Shown one piece after another: positions 24,475 through 33,777 of a DNA stretch of 60,671 nucleotides. The notes beneath the pieces were generated by a model. It made no database searches, was not told the DNA's origin, and was given only the letters and a program-made list of their open reading frames with translations. Position numbers and translations under genes: made by a program. This DNA comes from Bacillota bacterium. Its GTDB lineage: Bacteria > Bacillota > Bacilli > Paenibacillales > Paenibacillaceae. Each line of letters starts with the position of its first letter. Positions within the stretch are counted from its first letter, which is position 1. The stretch is from assembly GCA_023418755.1 (NCBI GenBank), contig JAEZZE010000316.1, positions 1-60,671 on the forward strand, given 5' to 3'.

Positions 24475-27183
24475 CTAATTCGGACCGACCGTCACTTCAA
24501 AAGCGTAGCTGCCCGAACCGAGGGAGACGACCGCCTCGCCCGCTTCCACCCTCGCATGAAGAGAGGCGGCCGTTGAAGTCGGATCGGATCGAGACCAGAT
24601 CGTCTCCCGACCTCCCCTCTCGGCGATAGACAAGACGAGGGCATCGCGGCTTCGCAACGGAAAATAGACCTCCGCGCTGCCGTTCGGCGGTATTCGAATC
24701 TCGCATTCCCAGCGGTCGGCGCTCGCCCGGGACCAGCGCACGGCATACGGCCCGCGAATCGTATGGATCGAGGCCGACGCATGGCTCAGGCCTTCCGCCC
24801 GGAACGGCTTGAACACCGCGCGCCCGAAGGCGACGGCGTCGGGATGCGGGGCCAATCCGGCCAGATGCTTGAAGAACCACGCGCTTACGCTTCCGAACAT
24901 CGGATGATTGTGGGAGTCGTGCCCGTCCCATGATTCCCACAGGGTAGTCGCGCCGCTATCGATCATGTACCCGTATCCGGGATAATCTTGCGACCGCACC
25001 ATCTCCAACGCCAAATCCGTCTCCCCTCGCTCGCTTAGCACGTCGAACAGGAAGAAGGTGCCGAAGATGCCGGTATCCAATCGCCCGCCGAGACGATCCC
25101 GATAATGCCGCAAAACCCGCTGCCATACTTGATCGGCATAGCCGTCGGGGACGCAGCCCAGAACGAGCGGGAACAGGTCCGCGCCTTGCCGCCCGATGGA
25201 ATAGCTGGCCGTATCGGGATCGAAGAATGCCTCGTTAAACGAATCGCAGATGAGCCGATACAGCTCCGCGTATCGCCTGCGATCCTCTTCATGGCCGAGA
25301 ACCTCGGCAATCTTGGCCATCATCCCCACCGTATAGGCATAATAGAACGTGCTCACCAGCACGGGAGGAAGCTCGTTCGCTCCCGGGACGCACCAGTCCC
25401 CCAGAAACCAGCTGTCCGGTTCTTCGAACTCGACCAGATGCCCTCCGCGATTCCGAGTGCCCAGATAAGCGATCCAACTTTTCATCCCGTCGTAATGTTC
25501 GGCCAGTAACCGCCGATCCCCGTATAGCCGGTACATCGTCCAAGGCAGGATGACGTAAGCGGAGCCCCAGGCCACGCCGCCCCCGCCTCCGTTGAACGGA
25601 GCGGTGTGGGGGACGAAGCCCGTTCGTCGGTTCTGCGAATCGCCGATATCCGCGATCCACTTGGCATAAAACGCGGCCATATCGAAATTGAAGCTCGCCG
25701 CTTCGGCCGTCAGATGTCCGTCTCCCGTGTATCCCAGCCGCTCGCGATGCGGACAATCGCTGGGCACGCCGCCATGCAGATTGGTCAGCTGCGACCAACG
25801 GCAGGCGCGCTGCACCTGATTGATCAGCGGGTCGGAGCAGGCGAATTCGCCCGCGTGTTCGACGGCTGCGTGAACGACGATGCCGTCGAGATCCGCTAGA
25901 TCCGGCACTCCGGGATATCCGGCCACTTCCGCGTAGCGAAAGCCGTGCCAGACGAACCGGGGCTCGTATTGCTCCCTGCCCTGCCCGCTCAGGACGTAAG
26001 TATCGGTCTGGATTTGGGACTCTCCTCCGCAGCTGGCCGGATCCAGCTCCCCGTTCGCTCCGCGATTTTCCGCAAATCCGAGCGTCACCCGCTGCCCGGC
26101 GCTGCCTTGCATTCGAATGCGTACCCAGCCGGAGAAATTCTGGCCGAAGTCGAATACATAGACGCCCGGTCGCGGCTCGCACCGGGAGATAGGGGCGATC
26201 GTGCCGATTATCCGGTCCGGGGGAGACAGTTGGGCCGTCAGCCGGCCGGTCGGCGCGCGGACCGCGCGGGCGTTATCCCACGTGGAATCGTCGAAGCCGC
26301 CCTCCGTCCAACCCGGCCGCTCGAGCCGGGCGTCGTAAAACTCTCCGTAGAAGACGTTATTAAACGCGATGGGCCCGGAGCCGCACTTCCAGCTTTCATC
26401 GCTTCGAACACAGTCCGTCGTACCGTCTTCGTAGACAAGGAGCAGTTGCAAGATCAACCGTGGCGAGCCGTAGCCCATTTTTCCTTCGACGGTTCTCTCC
26501 GTCTGGTTGTAGAAGCCGTTCCCCAGCATGACGCCTATCGCGTTCTCTCCGCGCCGAAGCTCGGAGGTTACGGCATATTGGAGATAGTGGACCCTCTTGG
26601 AGGTCTGATCGTCGAAAGGGTACAACAAGCCTTCGATCCGGCGATCGTCGTAATCCGTCCAATTCGGAACGAGGACATCGTCCCCGATCCGCTGGCCGTT
26701 AAGATGCAGCTCGAAGTAGCCAAGTCCGGATATCGCGACGGAGGCGCGCGCGACGGGCTTCTCCAGCCGGAAGGTCTTCCTGAATAACGGAGCCGAGATC
26801 GCCTCGTCGGCGCCGATCCACCGCGCGGTCCATTCCTCCGGATCGAGAATTCCCATCTCGAAAAAAGAAGCCTCTTCCGCCTCGTAGCAGGCTCCGTCTT
26901 GGTCCCAGCACCGGACCGTCCAGTAACAGCGCTGCCCGCTGGCCAGCGGCTTGCCCGCATAGGCGACGTGGAAGGTTTCCGCGGAATCGACTCTGCCCGA
27001 ATCCCATAATTCGCCGACTCCGGCAAGAGCATCGCTTTCGCGCTCGGACACGACTACCCGATAGGCCGCCTGCCTTCGGCCGCGCTTGGGGCTAAGCAGC
27101 TCCCAACCGAAGCGAGGCTCGCGGGATTGCACGCCAAGGGGATTATGGTTGTACTCGCATCGCATTCGAATGACCTTATCCAT
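24475..27183 (-). CDS. GH78 alpha-L-rhamnosidase
   Basis: A 902-residue enzyme that releases terminal alpha-L-rhamnose. An N-terminal Fn3-like domain (about 1-110), beta-sandwich domains to about 430, an (alpha/alpha)6 catalytic domain with SDCPHRERLGYTGDGH (general acid D476), the TTLWESWDG segment carrying the catalytic base Glu, and a C-terminal beta domain. No signal peptide is seen, so it acts on imported oligosaccharides. AAGGAA lies 7 nt before the start. It is 53 nt after the SGNH hydrolase gene, the last gene before the terminator. Confidence 0.93.
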   Translation of the reverse strand: MDKVIRMRCEYNHNPLGVQSREPRFGWELLSPKRGRRQAAYRVVVSERESDALAGVGELWDSGRVDSAETFHVAYAGKPLASGQRCYWTVRCWDQDGACYEAEEASFFEMGILDPEEWTARWIGADEAISAPLFRKTFRLEKPVARASVAISGLGYFELHLNGQRIGDDVLVPNWTDYDDRRIEGLLYPFDDQTSKRVHYLQYAVTSELRRGENAIGVMLGNGFYNQTERTVEGKMGYGSPRLILQLLLVYEDGTTDCVRSDESWKCGSGPIAFNNVFYGEFYDARLERPGWTEGGFDDSTWDNARAVRAPTGRLTAQLSPPDRIIGTIAPISRCEPRPGVYVFDFGQNFSGWVRIRMQGSAGQRVTLGFAENRGANGELDPASCGGESQIQTDTYVLSGQGREQYEPRFVWHGFRYAEVAGYPGVPDLADLDGIVVHAAVEHAGEFACSDPLINQVQRACRWSQLTNLHGGVPSDCPHRERLGYTGDGHLTAEAASFNFDMAAFYAKWIADIGDSQNRRTGFVPHTAPFNGGGGGVAWGSAYVILPWTMYRLYGDRRLLAEHYDGMKSWIAYLGTRNRGGHLVEFEEPDSWFLGDWCVPGANELPPVLVSTFYYAYTVGMMAKIAEVLGHEEDRRRYAELYRLICDSFNEAFFDPDTASYSIGRQGADLFPLVLGCVPDGYADQVWQRVLRHYRDRLGGRLDTGIFGTFFLFDVLSERGETDLALEMVRSQDYPGYGYMIDSGATTLWESWDGHDSHNHPMFGSVSAWFFKHLAGLAPHPDAVAFGRAVFKPFRAEGLSHASASIHTIRGPYAVRWSRASADRWECEIRIPPNGSAEVYFPLRSRDALVLSIAERGGRETIWSRSDPTSTAASLHARVEAGEAVVSLGSGSYAFEVTVGPN

Positions 27184-27236
27184 GTCGCATTCCTTCCGTT
27201 CCAGCTTTTAATAGCGCAACTCGGGCTTCGGAAAAC

Positions 27237-27896
27237 CTATTGCATACGCGCCCAGTCGAATTCGATCGTCCGCAGGAAAGCGCGGGCAATCAGCAGATGC
27301 CCCGTCCAGTTCGGATGCACGCGATCGGAAGCGATCGTCGTGGGATGCATATGCTCGAACAGCGGAGCAAACGCCGCCTGCATGTCCACGAAGGACGCCC
27401 CGCAGCGTTCCGCCACCCGGCGGGCCGCCTGGCCGTACTCGTCCATCCGTCGGCGCATCCGGTCGTCGGCATTCGGCTCCAGATAGAACGGGGACAGGAT
27501 GACCAGTCCCTTCAGCCCGGGAAGGGCCGATGCCGCCAAACGCTCCAGCTTCGTCTCGTACTCGTCCAGCAGCACATGCGACTCCGGAATGGCCGGTTGA
27601 TCGAATTGCCGCCAGACGTCGTTGATTCCGATCATGACGGACAGCCAGTCCGGCTTGAGATCCAGAACGTCCGTCTGCCAACGGCTCTCGAGCTCGCGAA
27701 CGGTATTGCCTCCGATTCCCATGTTGGTCACGCGGATCGCCAGCTCCGGGTAAGCCGCCTGCAGCAGCGTATCCACAAACGCGACGTAGCCCTTGCCCAC
27801 CCCTTGGAACAGCCCTTCGCCATGCGGAAATTTCCGCTCGCAATCGGTGATCGAATCGCCGATCATCACCAGTCTTTGTCCTGCCGTCAGCTTCAT
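27237..27896 (-). CDS. SGNH/GDSL-family hydrolase (esterase)
   Basis: The 219-residue protein has the four SGNH blocks: GDSITDCER (nucleophile Ser near residue 15), GIGGNTVREL, GINDVW and SDRVHPNWTGH (catalytic Asp-His). It has no signal peptide. Within a glycan locus such enzymes usually remove acetyl or other acyl groups from sugars before glycosidases act. GAAAGGGG precedes the ATG. Confidence 0.9.
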   Translation of the reverse strand: MKLTAGQRLVMIGDSITDCERKFPHGEGLFQGVGKGYVAFVDTLLQAAYPELAIRVTNMGIGGNTVRELESRWQTDVLDLKPDWLSVMIGINDVWRQFDQPAIPESHVLLDEYETKLERLAASALPGLKGLVILSPFYLEPNADDRMRRRMDEYGQAARRVAERCGASFVDMQAAFAPLFEHMHPTTIASDRVHPNWTGHLLIARAFLRTIEFDWARMQ

Positions 27897-27966
27897 TGCC
27901 CCAGCACCCCTTTCGTTGAACGCTTATCTGTTCGTTGCCTTTCTATTTCGATTGCTATATAGGTTG

Positions 27967-28010
27967 AAGCCATGAAGAGGAAGTCCATTTCGTTCCTCAA
28001 GAGATGGCTT
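27967..28010 (-). terminator. Intercistronic hairpin between mannosidase and SGNH genes
   Basis: AAGCCAT pairs with ATGGCTT and, inside, GAGGAA with TTCCTC. There is no T-run on the minus strand, so it is more likely an attenuation or RNA-processing site than a full terminator. Confidence 0.4.
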
Positions 28011-28018
28011 TACCGATT

Positions 28019-31000
28019 TCACCGGACTTCCAGCCGCAGCGTCTTCACCTCAAATGGACGGAAGTCGAGCCGGATCGTTCCGTCGGCGCAAGCCAGCCCG
28101 GCCGGCGATTCCTCCAGCATGTTCGTCTCGTAGGCCTTCGCGAACGGCAAGGCCGTCTGCACCTCGCACGTTACCGTAGCCCCTTTGCTCTCGTACAGCC
28201 GGACGATCCAGTCGCCCGATCCGTCTTCCGCCAGCTTGACGGTCTCCGCGATCACGTTGCTTCTGTCCGTGCGAAGCAGAGAACGGCTCTCGCCCCCGGC
28301 TTCTCCGGGCGCCGCCGTCAGCGGATAGTTCAGGTCGTAGGCTTCCCGAACGACCGGGCTGTCGAAGAACGATCCGTCCCATGCGACAAAGCCGTAGGTA
28401 AATTGATGAGTGCCCTGGTCGGACGTCTCGTCCGGATACGTCGGCGCCCGCAGAAGCGTAAGGCTCATCGTATGGCCGTCGACGGAAATCCCGTACTTGC
28501 AGTCGTTCAGCAGCGCGAAGCCCCGGTTCGCTTCCGCCAGCGCGGACCACTTGTGCTGGCTGACCTCGAATCGGTCCGCATCGTGCGGACGCGAAGCGTG
28601 GTTCGGCCTCTTGACGTGCCCGAACTGAATTTCGTGCAGCGACTCGTTCGCGCGAATGCGGACGGGAAAATCCACCTTCAGCAGCTTGTTCGCCTCTCTC
28701 CAGTGAACCGTCGTATGGAACTCCACCCGCCGGCTGCCGGCCCGAAGGCGAATGTCCTGGATCAAAGCGGAACGGCCCAACTCCCGCTCGACCCGGACGT
28801 TCGCGAACAACGGACCGCTTGCCGTCACGGTTACCTTGGCGCTCGTATCCAGCTCGATCTCCGCCGACCGGTACCGCCGGTCAATCTCCCAGGCGTCGAA
28901 GTCGGACGGCTGGTCGCGGTACATCCTCATCACGTTGCAGGTTCCCTCCGCCCAATCCGTTCCGGTCGTCTTGTCGAAGATTCGCGCAAGCTCGCCCCGT
29001 TCGTTGATCTCGATAGACAGAAGCTCGTTCTCGAGACGGCTCGCCGTCGCTTGCACGGCGGACGGAACGTCCGCCTCCTGCCCGCTCTCCTCGCGCCCCG
29101 CCTTGAACGTCGCCCAGCCCATGGAAGGCGCCTCGACTTCGGCGTAGCCGACGCCTTCATGCCATTGTACCGGCAGCCTGTTGCCGGACGCGTCCGAGAC
29201 GGTCTTCACGCCTTCGGGCAAGACGACCGTCCCGGTTCTCTCCCAGGACAGCGAGTTGAACACGGCGATGCTCTCTTCGCCTCCGCCGGCGATCGCCTCT
29301 CTCGCTTCGGAGGCCTGAACGTCAATCTTCCGGTTCAACGCGGTCAACTCCGCCTGGGCCTCCTCGTGCACGCGATGAATGGAGGAGCCCGGCAGAATGT
29401 CGTGGAATTGGTGCAGCAGCAGCGTCTTCCACAGCCCGTCCATCTCACGGTAAGGGTAAGCCCGGTCCCGAAGCAGCCGCGCCGCGGCTCCCCACAATTC
29501 GATCTCGCGGAAGCCGATCTCCGCCTTCCGGTTCAGCTTCTTGATCAAGGCCTGCGTCGTATACGTTCCCCGGTGCGCCGAATAATACAGCTCGCCGACG
29601 TATTTGGCATCCGGAACGCCTCTCCCGATCTGATCTTCGAAATAGTCGATCGGCGAGCCGTGTTTCGTTCTAGGTGCGCCCTCCAGGTCGGCGAGGCGGC
29701 GCATGAATTCCAGATCGTCCCGGTTGGCTCCGCCGCCTCCATCTCCATGACCGAACTGCGTCAGCCTCGTGGTGACGCCCTCTTTCTGCACCAGTTCCTT
29801 CCACTGATGGATGAGGAACGACGGATTGATCCGAATCGGGTAATAATCGCCGTAATTCAGCAGATGCGACAGGATTTGCGATCCGTCGATTCCCTCCCAG
29901 ACGAACGTATTGTAAGGGAACGGGTCGCCGATATTGTCGTAGGTCCCGAACATCTTCACGGACGCGAAGTACTTCAGCCCGCAGCCCTTCATGATCTGCG
30001 GCAGGTTCCCGGAATAGCCGAATACGTCCGGCAGCCACAGCATCTCGTTGTCCCTGCCGAACTCCTCCTTGAAGAACCGCTTGCCGTGCGCAGCCTGCCG
30101 AATCAAGCTTTCGCCGCTCGGCAGATTCGTATCGGGCTCGACCCACATGCCGCCTTCCGGAATGAGCTGCCCTTCTTGAACCGCTTTTTTCATCCTCTCG
30201 TACAGCTCCGGATACAGATCCTTAGCCAGTTGGAACAAATACGGCTGACTCTGGACGTAGCGGTATTCCGGGTATTCCTCCATCAGCGCAAGCTGGTTCG
30301 ACATCGTGCGGGCGATCTTCCGCTTCGTTTCCGCGATCGGCCACAGCCAAGCAATGTCCAGATGCGACTGCCCCATAAGATGGAGCGTCGGAGCCGTCGA
30401 GCCGTTGACGCACTCGAGAAGAGGCTTCAGAATCTGTCTGCATTGCCCGATATTGCGGGTCAACGCTTCCTCCCGCAGGGTCAGATCGATGACGGAGAAT
30501 ACGCGGGTCAGCCCGCGGTCGATCTCGGCGACGCGCAGCGAGTCCGCGTCGAGGTGGTTCCGCAGATCGAACAGACACTCCAGGTCGATAAAAAACTGAT
30601 AGATTTCTTCTTCTACGATATATAGGACAGATTCCCCGAAGGTCGGCTGCCGCCCCGAATGGCCGGCATAGGCCTCCGCGACGATCTCGAACCGCTCGCC
30701 GGCCTGCGCGCTGCGAGTCAACGTCAGATCGTGATGCTGCAAGTCCATCGCTCCGCCGACGGCGCCGTTCACGTAGATCGTGGCCTCGGAGCCGAAATCC
30801 AGCATGACGGCCAGCCGTTTGCCTTCGGCTTGCCGCGGAGCGACGACCGCCGACCGGAACCAGGCGTACGCCCAATCCTCGCCCCATCGTTCGCCGGGAA
30901 CGAAAGGCCGGAACGGTCTGCCTTCCAAGCCGTCGACGGTCAGCTGCTCTTGGGTCGTAAAGCCGGAGAAGCTTAGGGATTCGACTTTGGTAAATATGAA

Positions 31001-31060
31001 TTGGTGTTTTTTCTTCAACAACTTCTCGACATGAAAGAGGATCTCTTTTTTCGTTTTCAA
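28019..31060 (-). CDS. GH38 alpha-mannosidase
   Basis: A 1013-residue retaining alpha-mannosidase. An N-terminal beta domain (1-220), a catalytic domain with GQSHLDIAWLWP (metal His/Asp, 231-241), GGMWVEPDTNLPSGE (303-317) and LWLPDVFGYSGNLPQ with nucleophile Asp345, and a large C-terminal beta-sandwich. It starts with TTG at 31060 behind AGGAGCAGAGAC. The preceding GH38-like gene ends 15 nt upstream. No signal peptide, so it acts in the cytoplasm on imported mannosides. Confidence 0.92.
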   Translation of the reverse strand: MKTKKEILFHVEKLLKKKHQFIFTKVESLSFSGFTTQEQLTVDGLEGRPFRPFVPGERWGEDWAYAWFRSAVVAPRQAEGKRLAVMLDFGSEATIYVNGAVGGAMDLQHHDLTLTRSAQAGERFEIVAEAYAGHSGRQPTFGESVLYIVEEEIYQFFIDLECLFDLRNHLDADSLRVAEIDRGLTRVFSVIDLTLREEALTRNIGQCRQILKPLLECVNGSTAPTLHLMGQSHLDIAWLWPIAETKRKIARTMSNQLALMEEYPEYRYVQSQPYLFQLAKDLYPELYERMKKAVQEGQLIPEGGMWVEPDTNLPSGESLIRQAAHGKRFFKEEFGRDNEMLWLPDVFGYSGNLPQIMKGCGLKYFASVKMFGTYDNIGDPFPYNTFVWEGIDGSQILSHLLNYGDYYPIRINPSFLIHQWKELVQKEGVTTRLTQFGHGDGGGGANRDDLEFMRRLADLEGAPRTKHGSPIDYFEDQIGRGVPDAKYVGELYYSAHRGTYTTQALIKKLNRKAEIGFREIELWGAAARLLRDRAYPYREMDGLWKTLLLHQFHDILPGSSIHRVHEEAQAELTALNRKIDVQASEAREAIAGGGEESIAVFNSLSWERTGTVVLPEGVKTVSDASGNRLPVQWHEGVGYAEVEAPSMGWATFKAGREESGQEADVPSAVQATASRLENELLSIEINERGELARIFDKTTGTDWAEGTCNVMRMYRDQPSDFDAWEIDRRYRSAEIELDTSAKVTVTASGPLFANVRVERELGRSALIQDIRLRAGSRRVEFHTTVHWREANKLLKVDFPVRIRANESLHEIQFGHVKRPNHASRPHDADRFEVSQHKWSALAEANRGFALLNDCKYGISVDGHTMSLTLLRAPTYPDETSDQGTHQFTYGFVAWDGSFFDSPVVREAYDLNYPLTAAPGEAGGESRSLLRTDRSNVIAETVKLAEDGSGDWIVRLYESKGATVTCEVQTALPFAKAYETNMLEESPAGLACADGTIRLDFRPFEVKTLRLEVR

Positions 31061-31075
31061 GTCTCTGCTCCTATC

Positions 31076-33625
31076 CTATGAGTTGCTCAAAGCTGCTCGA
31101 GCGCTGCTTATTCGAATCGTGGCCAAGCCGTGCTGCGGCAGGGAAAGCCGAACCTCGCAATCCCCGTCCGGCAGCGCCGCATGCGGCAGCGGCTCCCGAG
31201 GCTTGCCGTCCAGCTCGACGAGAGTCATCTGCCCGGTCTCCATCGCCGCGGAGACGACGAGCGAGAAGCGTGCGGCTTCGGAACCGGTATTATAGAGCCG
31301 GACCAACAGATCGTTCCCGTCCATTCGAACGGAAGAAACCTCGATCGAAGGATCGGTTACGCGAAGCAGCGAGACGGAGGCGGTCTCCAGACGTCGGCCG
31401 TACGCGGGCAGCAGCGGTTCCGCCCAACGGGCGCTCTCCCGTTGAAGGCCGGCGCGGTCCCATCGTTCGGCATGCGGCAGGACGGCATAACGCATCTGTT
31501 GAACGCCCTTCAACGGACGCTTGCCCCACCAGAAGCCGCCTTCTCCTCCCCAGCCGAGCGTCAGCGCCAACGGCTCTTCTTTCGAGTGGGAGTAATCGGT
31601 CGTATGGTCGGAGAATACCGCCAGCCCGTAGCGATGACGGTCATCGTAGGCATCGACCCAATGGAGAACGATATTGTGCTTGATCTCGTCCCAACGCTCG
31701 TAATGCGTGTCCTCGTGACGGCTTTGGGCGACGTCGAAGGCGGCGTTCTTATAAATCCGCCGATCTTCAAGCAGCACCGGGAACCGGGCCTGCAATTTGA
31801 ACCTGGTGTTGTGATGAGACTTTCTTCTCTCCGTCGCGCGATGCTCGGGGGCCATCTCCCACGGATCTCCGATCCACGTCTCGGACTCGTAGCGGAACCG
31901 GATATGAAAATCGACTCTTCTCTGTCCCCGGGCCGCGGACAAGGTGGCGACATAATCGATATCCGCGAATCGGCCCTTCATCTCGACGACGGCCCGCAAA
32001 GGACCGCTCTCCTTGATCGTCAGTTCGACCGGCGATTCCATGCTGCTGACCCGCCGGTCGTACCGGATATGGAATCCGGCGAATTCGTTGAAGGGCCGGT
32101 CGGACGAGACAATCGACCGGTTGTGCGTCTTGTCGAACCATTCGGTAATGACCCCGCCGCGGGCGGCGTCGATGCGGATCTCGTAATGGTCGGTCGCGAT
32201 CTTCGCGATATCCCCGTGAACGGATACGGAAACGCGCTCCTCTTCCGGCACGGCGGCATCCGTCAGCGGATCGTTCGAATAAGCAACATGCTCGATGGCA
32301 TACGTCCTGTAGCCCATGGCGGGCGGCTCGGCTTCGAAGATCAGCTTGCAGGCATGGAGGCTGCCGTCTTCGCGATTGATCCGCGTCGGTACGATCTGGC
32401 TCGGAACCTCATTCCCTTCCTCGTCCCGGACCCGGATGGAGCTCGTGCCTCCCGCGACCGGAATCTCCACTTCCGTCAGTTCCTTCCGGCCGAAACCCGA
32501 CAGATTGAAGACGCGGACGGCGAATTCCGCGCCTCCGCCTTCCTCTCGACGGAAGCGATCGGCCGCCCGATCCAGCAGCTCGTCGCTCATCGACTCGGCC
32601 GCCCAGCTTTGCGCGCCGGCCTGCCAGGCCCATTGCTCGCGGCCGTCCCTTGTCGTCGCGCAAATCCAGGCGTCGTGATGCTGGGACAGCAGCAGCTGGT
32701 CCCAGGCCTCGCGCAGCCTCTCTTCCGGATAGCGGTCTCCGCGGAGCGCGCTTGCGAGAGAAGCCAGCTTCTCGGCCGCGACGATCTTGTTCTCCGCCGC
32801 CCGAACCTCCCGCGACATTCGCTGGAGAACGGCTTCGCCCCACGGCAGCGTGCAGCGGATGTCCTCCTGCGTGAAGCGCCAGGGCTCCGAAGGCTTCTCG
32901 GCAATCGTCTCCATATACTCGCGCCAGGTCACATACCGAATCTCTTCCCGATCCAGCCGCGGATGCGCCGGCCATCCCAGATCTTGCAGGAAGCTGCCGA
33001 CCGGATGGGCGATGCCGCGAGCGAGGCATTTGTCCACGAACTCGGGCTCCATATGTCCGGCCTCGGTCTCCCAGCAGTTGACCAGCTCCTCGCAATCGTA
33101 CCTCGGCACGCAAGGAATCGAGGTTCCGTCCGGCCCGGTCCACAGCACCGTCTCGCGATCGATGCCGGAGGCGTAGCCGCCCCATGCCGTCCCCGGGTTT
33201 TTGAGAACGGCTCGCTTATAGCCGAGCGACCGAAGAAGCTGCGGATAGCTGCTGCTCCAGCACGGTTCCTGGGTCGCGTACGTATCGACGACGAGTCCGG
33301 GAAAATGTTCGCGAACGATCTCTTGGCCGCGAGTCAGGTGGCGAATGTTGCTTTCTCCGCCGATGACCCATCCGAAAGGCTGCGCGTAGCTCGCCGCTAC
33401 CATCTCCAACCGCGACGCGTCCTCCTCGGCCAGAAGCTCCTTGATTTCGTCGTACGAGGCGGGGTCGGTTCTCCGCAGCACCTCCCAGGAGATGGGCTCG
33501 ATGTCGAGACAAAGCTTCCATTCCGGCCTTTGACGAAGCCGTCTCAGCACGTCCGCCCACGAGCCCAGAGGCATGTGCCCTTTGATTCCGCCATGATAGC
33601 CGTCCACGAAATAAGCTTTCTTCAT
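31076..33625 (-). CDS. Divergent GH38-like protein
   Basis: The 849-residue protein keeps the general GH38 layout: a beta/alpha N-terminal catalytic-type domain, a three-helix part containing LLLSQHHDAWICATT (normally HQFHD), and C-terminal beta domains. The opening is VDGYHGGIKGHMP instead of HxHxD-W. The segment that aligns with the nucleophile loop PDVFGYSGNLPQ reads TQEPCWSSSYPQ (residues 118-129), so the nucleophile Asp is replaced. It may use another residue, have a different specificity, or be a binding or accessory subunit for the adjacent GH38. GGGGAGGAGAG precedes the ATG. Confidence 0.75.
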   Translation of the reverse strand: MKKAYFVDGYHGGIKGHMPLGSWADVLRRLRQRPEWKLCLDIEPISWEVLRRTDPASYDEIKELLAEEDASRLEMVAASYAQPFGWVIGGESNIRHLTRGQEIVREHFPGLVVDTYATQEPCWSSSYPQLLRSLGYKRAVLKNPGTAWGGYASGIDRETVLWTGPDGTSIPCVPRYDCEELVNCWETEAGHMEPEFVDKCLARGIAHPVGSFLQDLGWPAHPRLDREEIRYVTWREYMETIAEKPSEPWRFTQEDIRCTLPWGEAVLQRMSREVRAAENKIVAAEKLASLASALRGDRYPEERLREAWDQLLLSQHHDAWICATTRDGREQWAWQAGAQSWAAESMSDELLDRAADRFRREEGGGAEFAVRVFNLSGFGRKELTEVEIPVAGGTSSIRVRDEEGNEVPSQIVPTRINREDGSLHACKLIFEAEPPAMGYRTYAIEHVAYSNDPLTDAAVPEEERVSVSVHGDIAKIATDHYEIRIDAARGGVITEWFDKTHNRSIVSSDRPFNEFAGFHIRYDRRVSSMESPVELTIKESGPLRAVVEMKGRFADIDYVATLSAARGQRRVDFHIRFRYESETWIGDPWEMAPEHRATERRKSHHNTRFKLQARFPVLLEDRRIYKNAAFDVAQSRHEDTHYERWDEIKHNIVLHWVDAYDDRHRYGLAVFSDHTTDYSHSKEEPLALTLGWGGEGGFWWGKRPLKGVQQMRYAVLPHAERWDRAGLQRESARWAEPLLPAYGRRLETASVSLLRVTDPSIEVSSVRMDGNDLLVRLYNTGSEAARFSLVVSAAMETGQMTLVELDGKPREPLPHAALPDGDCEVRLSLPQHGLATIRISSARAALSNS

Positions 33626-33662
33626 CCTCTCTCCTCCCCTTGCATCCCTCGCAATAATGAGA

Positions 33663-33744
33663 TCCCGCCGCAGGCGAACACCATGGCGGCGGGACGTCTT
33701 CTTGCTTGTAGGCTCCGGCGGTTCGCCGGACTTGTCGGGCCTAC
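33663..33744 (-). promoter_or_regulatory. Two intercistronic hairpins after the binding-protein gene
   Basis: TCCCGCCGC pairs with GCGGCGGGA (33663-33694). A second structure has outer arms GTAGGC/GCCTAC (33708-33744) and inner arms TCCGGCG/CGCCGGA. Without T-runs they probably protect the upstream ABC mRNA or reduce read-through, lowering glycosidase expression relative to the binding protein. Confidence 0.45.
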
Positions 33745-33777
33745 GGCTCCCGGAAGGGTTCCGAAGGCTCCCGACGA

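Noticed and set aside
26238..26787. Overlapping frames within the rhamnosidase gene
   Set aside because: All are out-of-frame or antisense readings of a well conserved GH78 domain.
28004..30625. An 873-codon plus-strand frame opposite the GH38 gene
   Set aside because: It is the antisense shadow of a high-GC gene: low-complexity Arg/Leu/Val-rich translation, no ribosome site, and exact coincidence with the mannosidase. The same applies to the long frames at 31130-33781, 4569-6227, 33793-35154 and 12422-13282.
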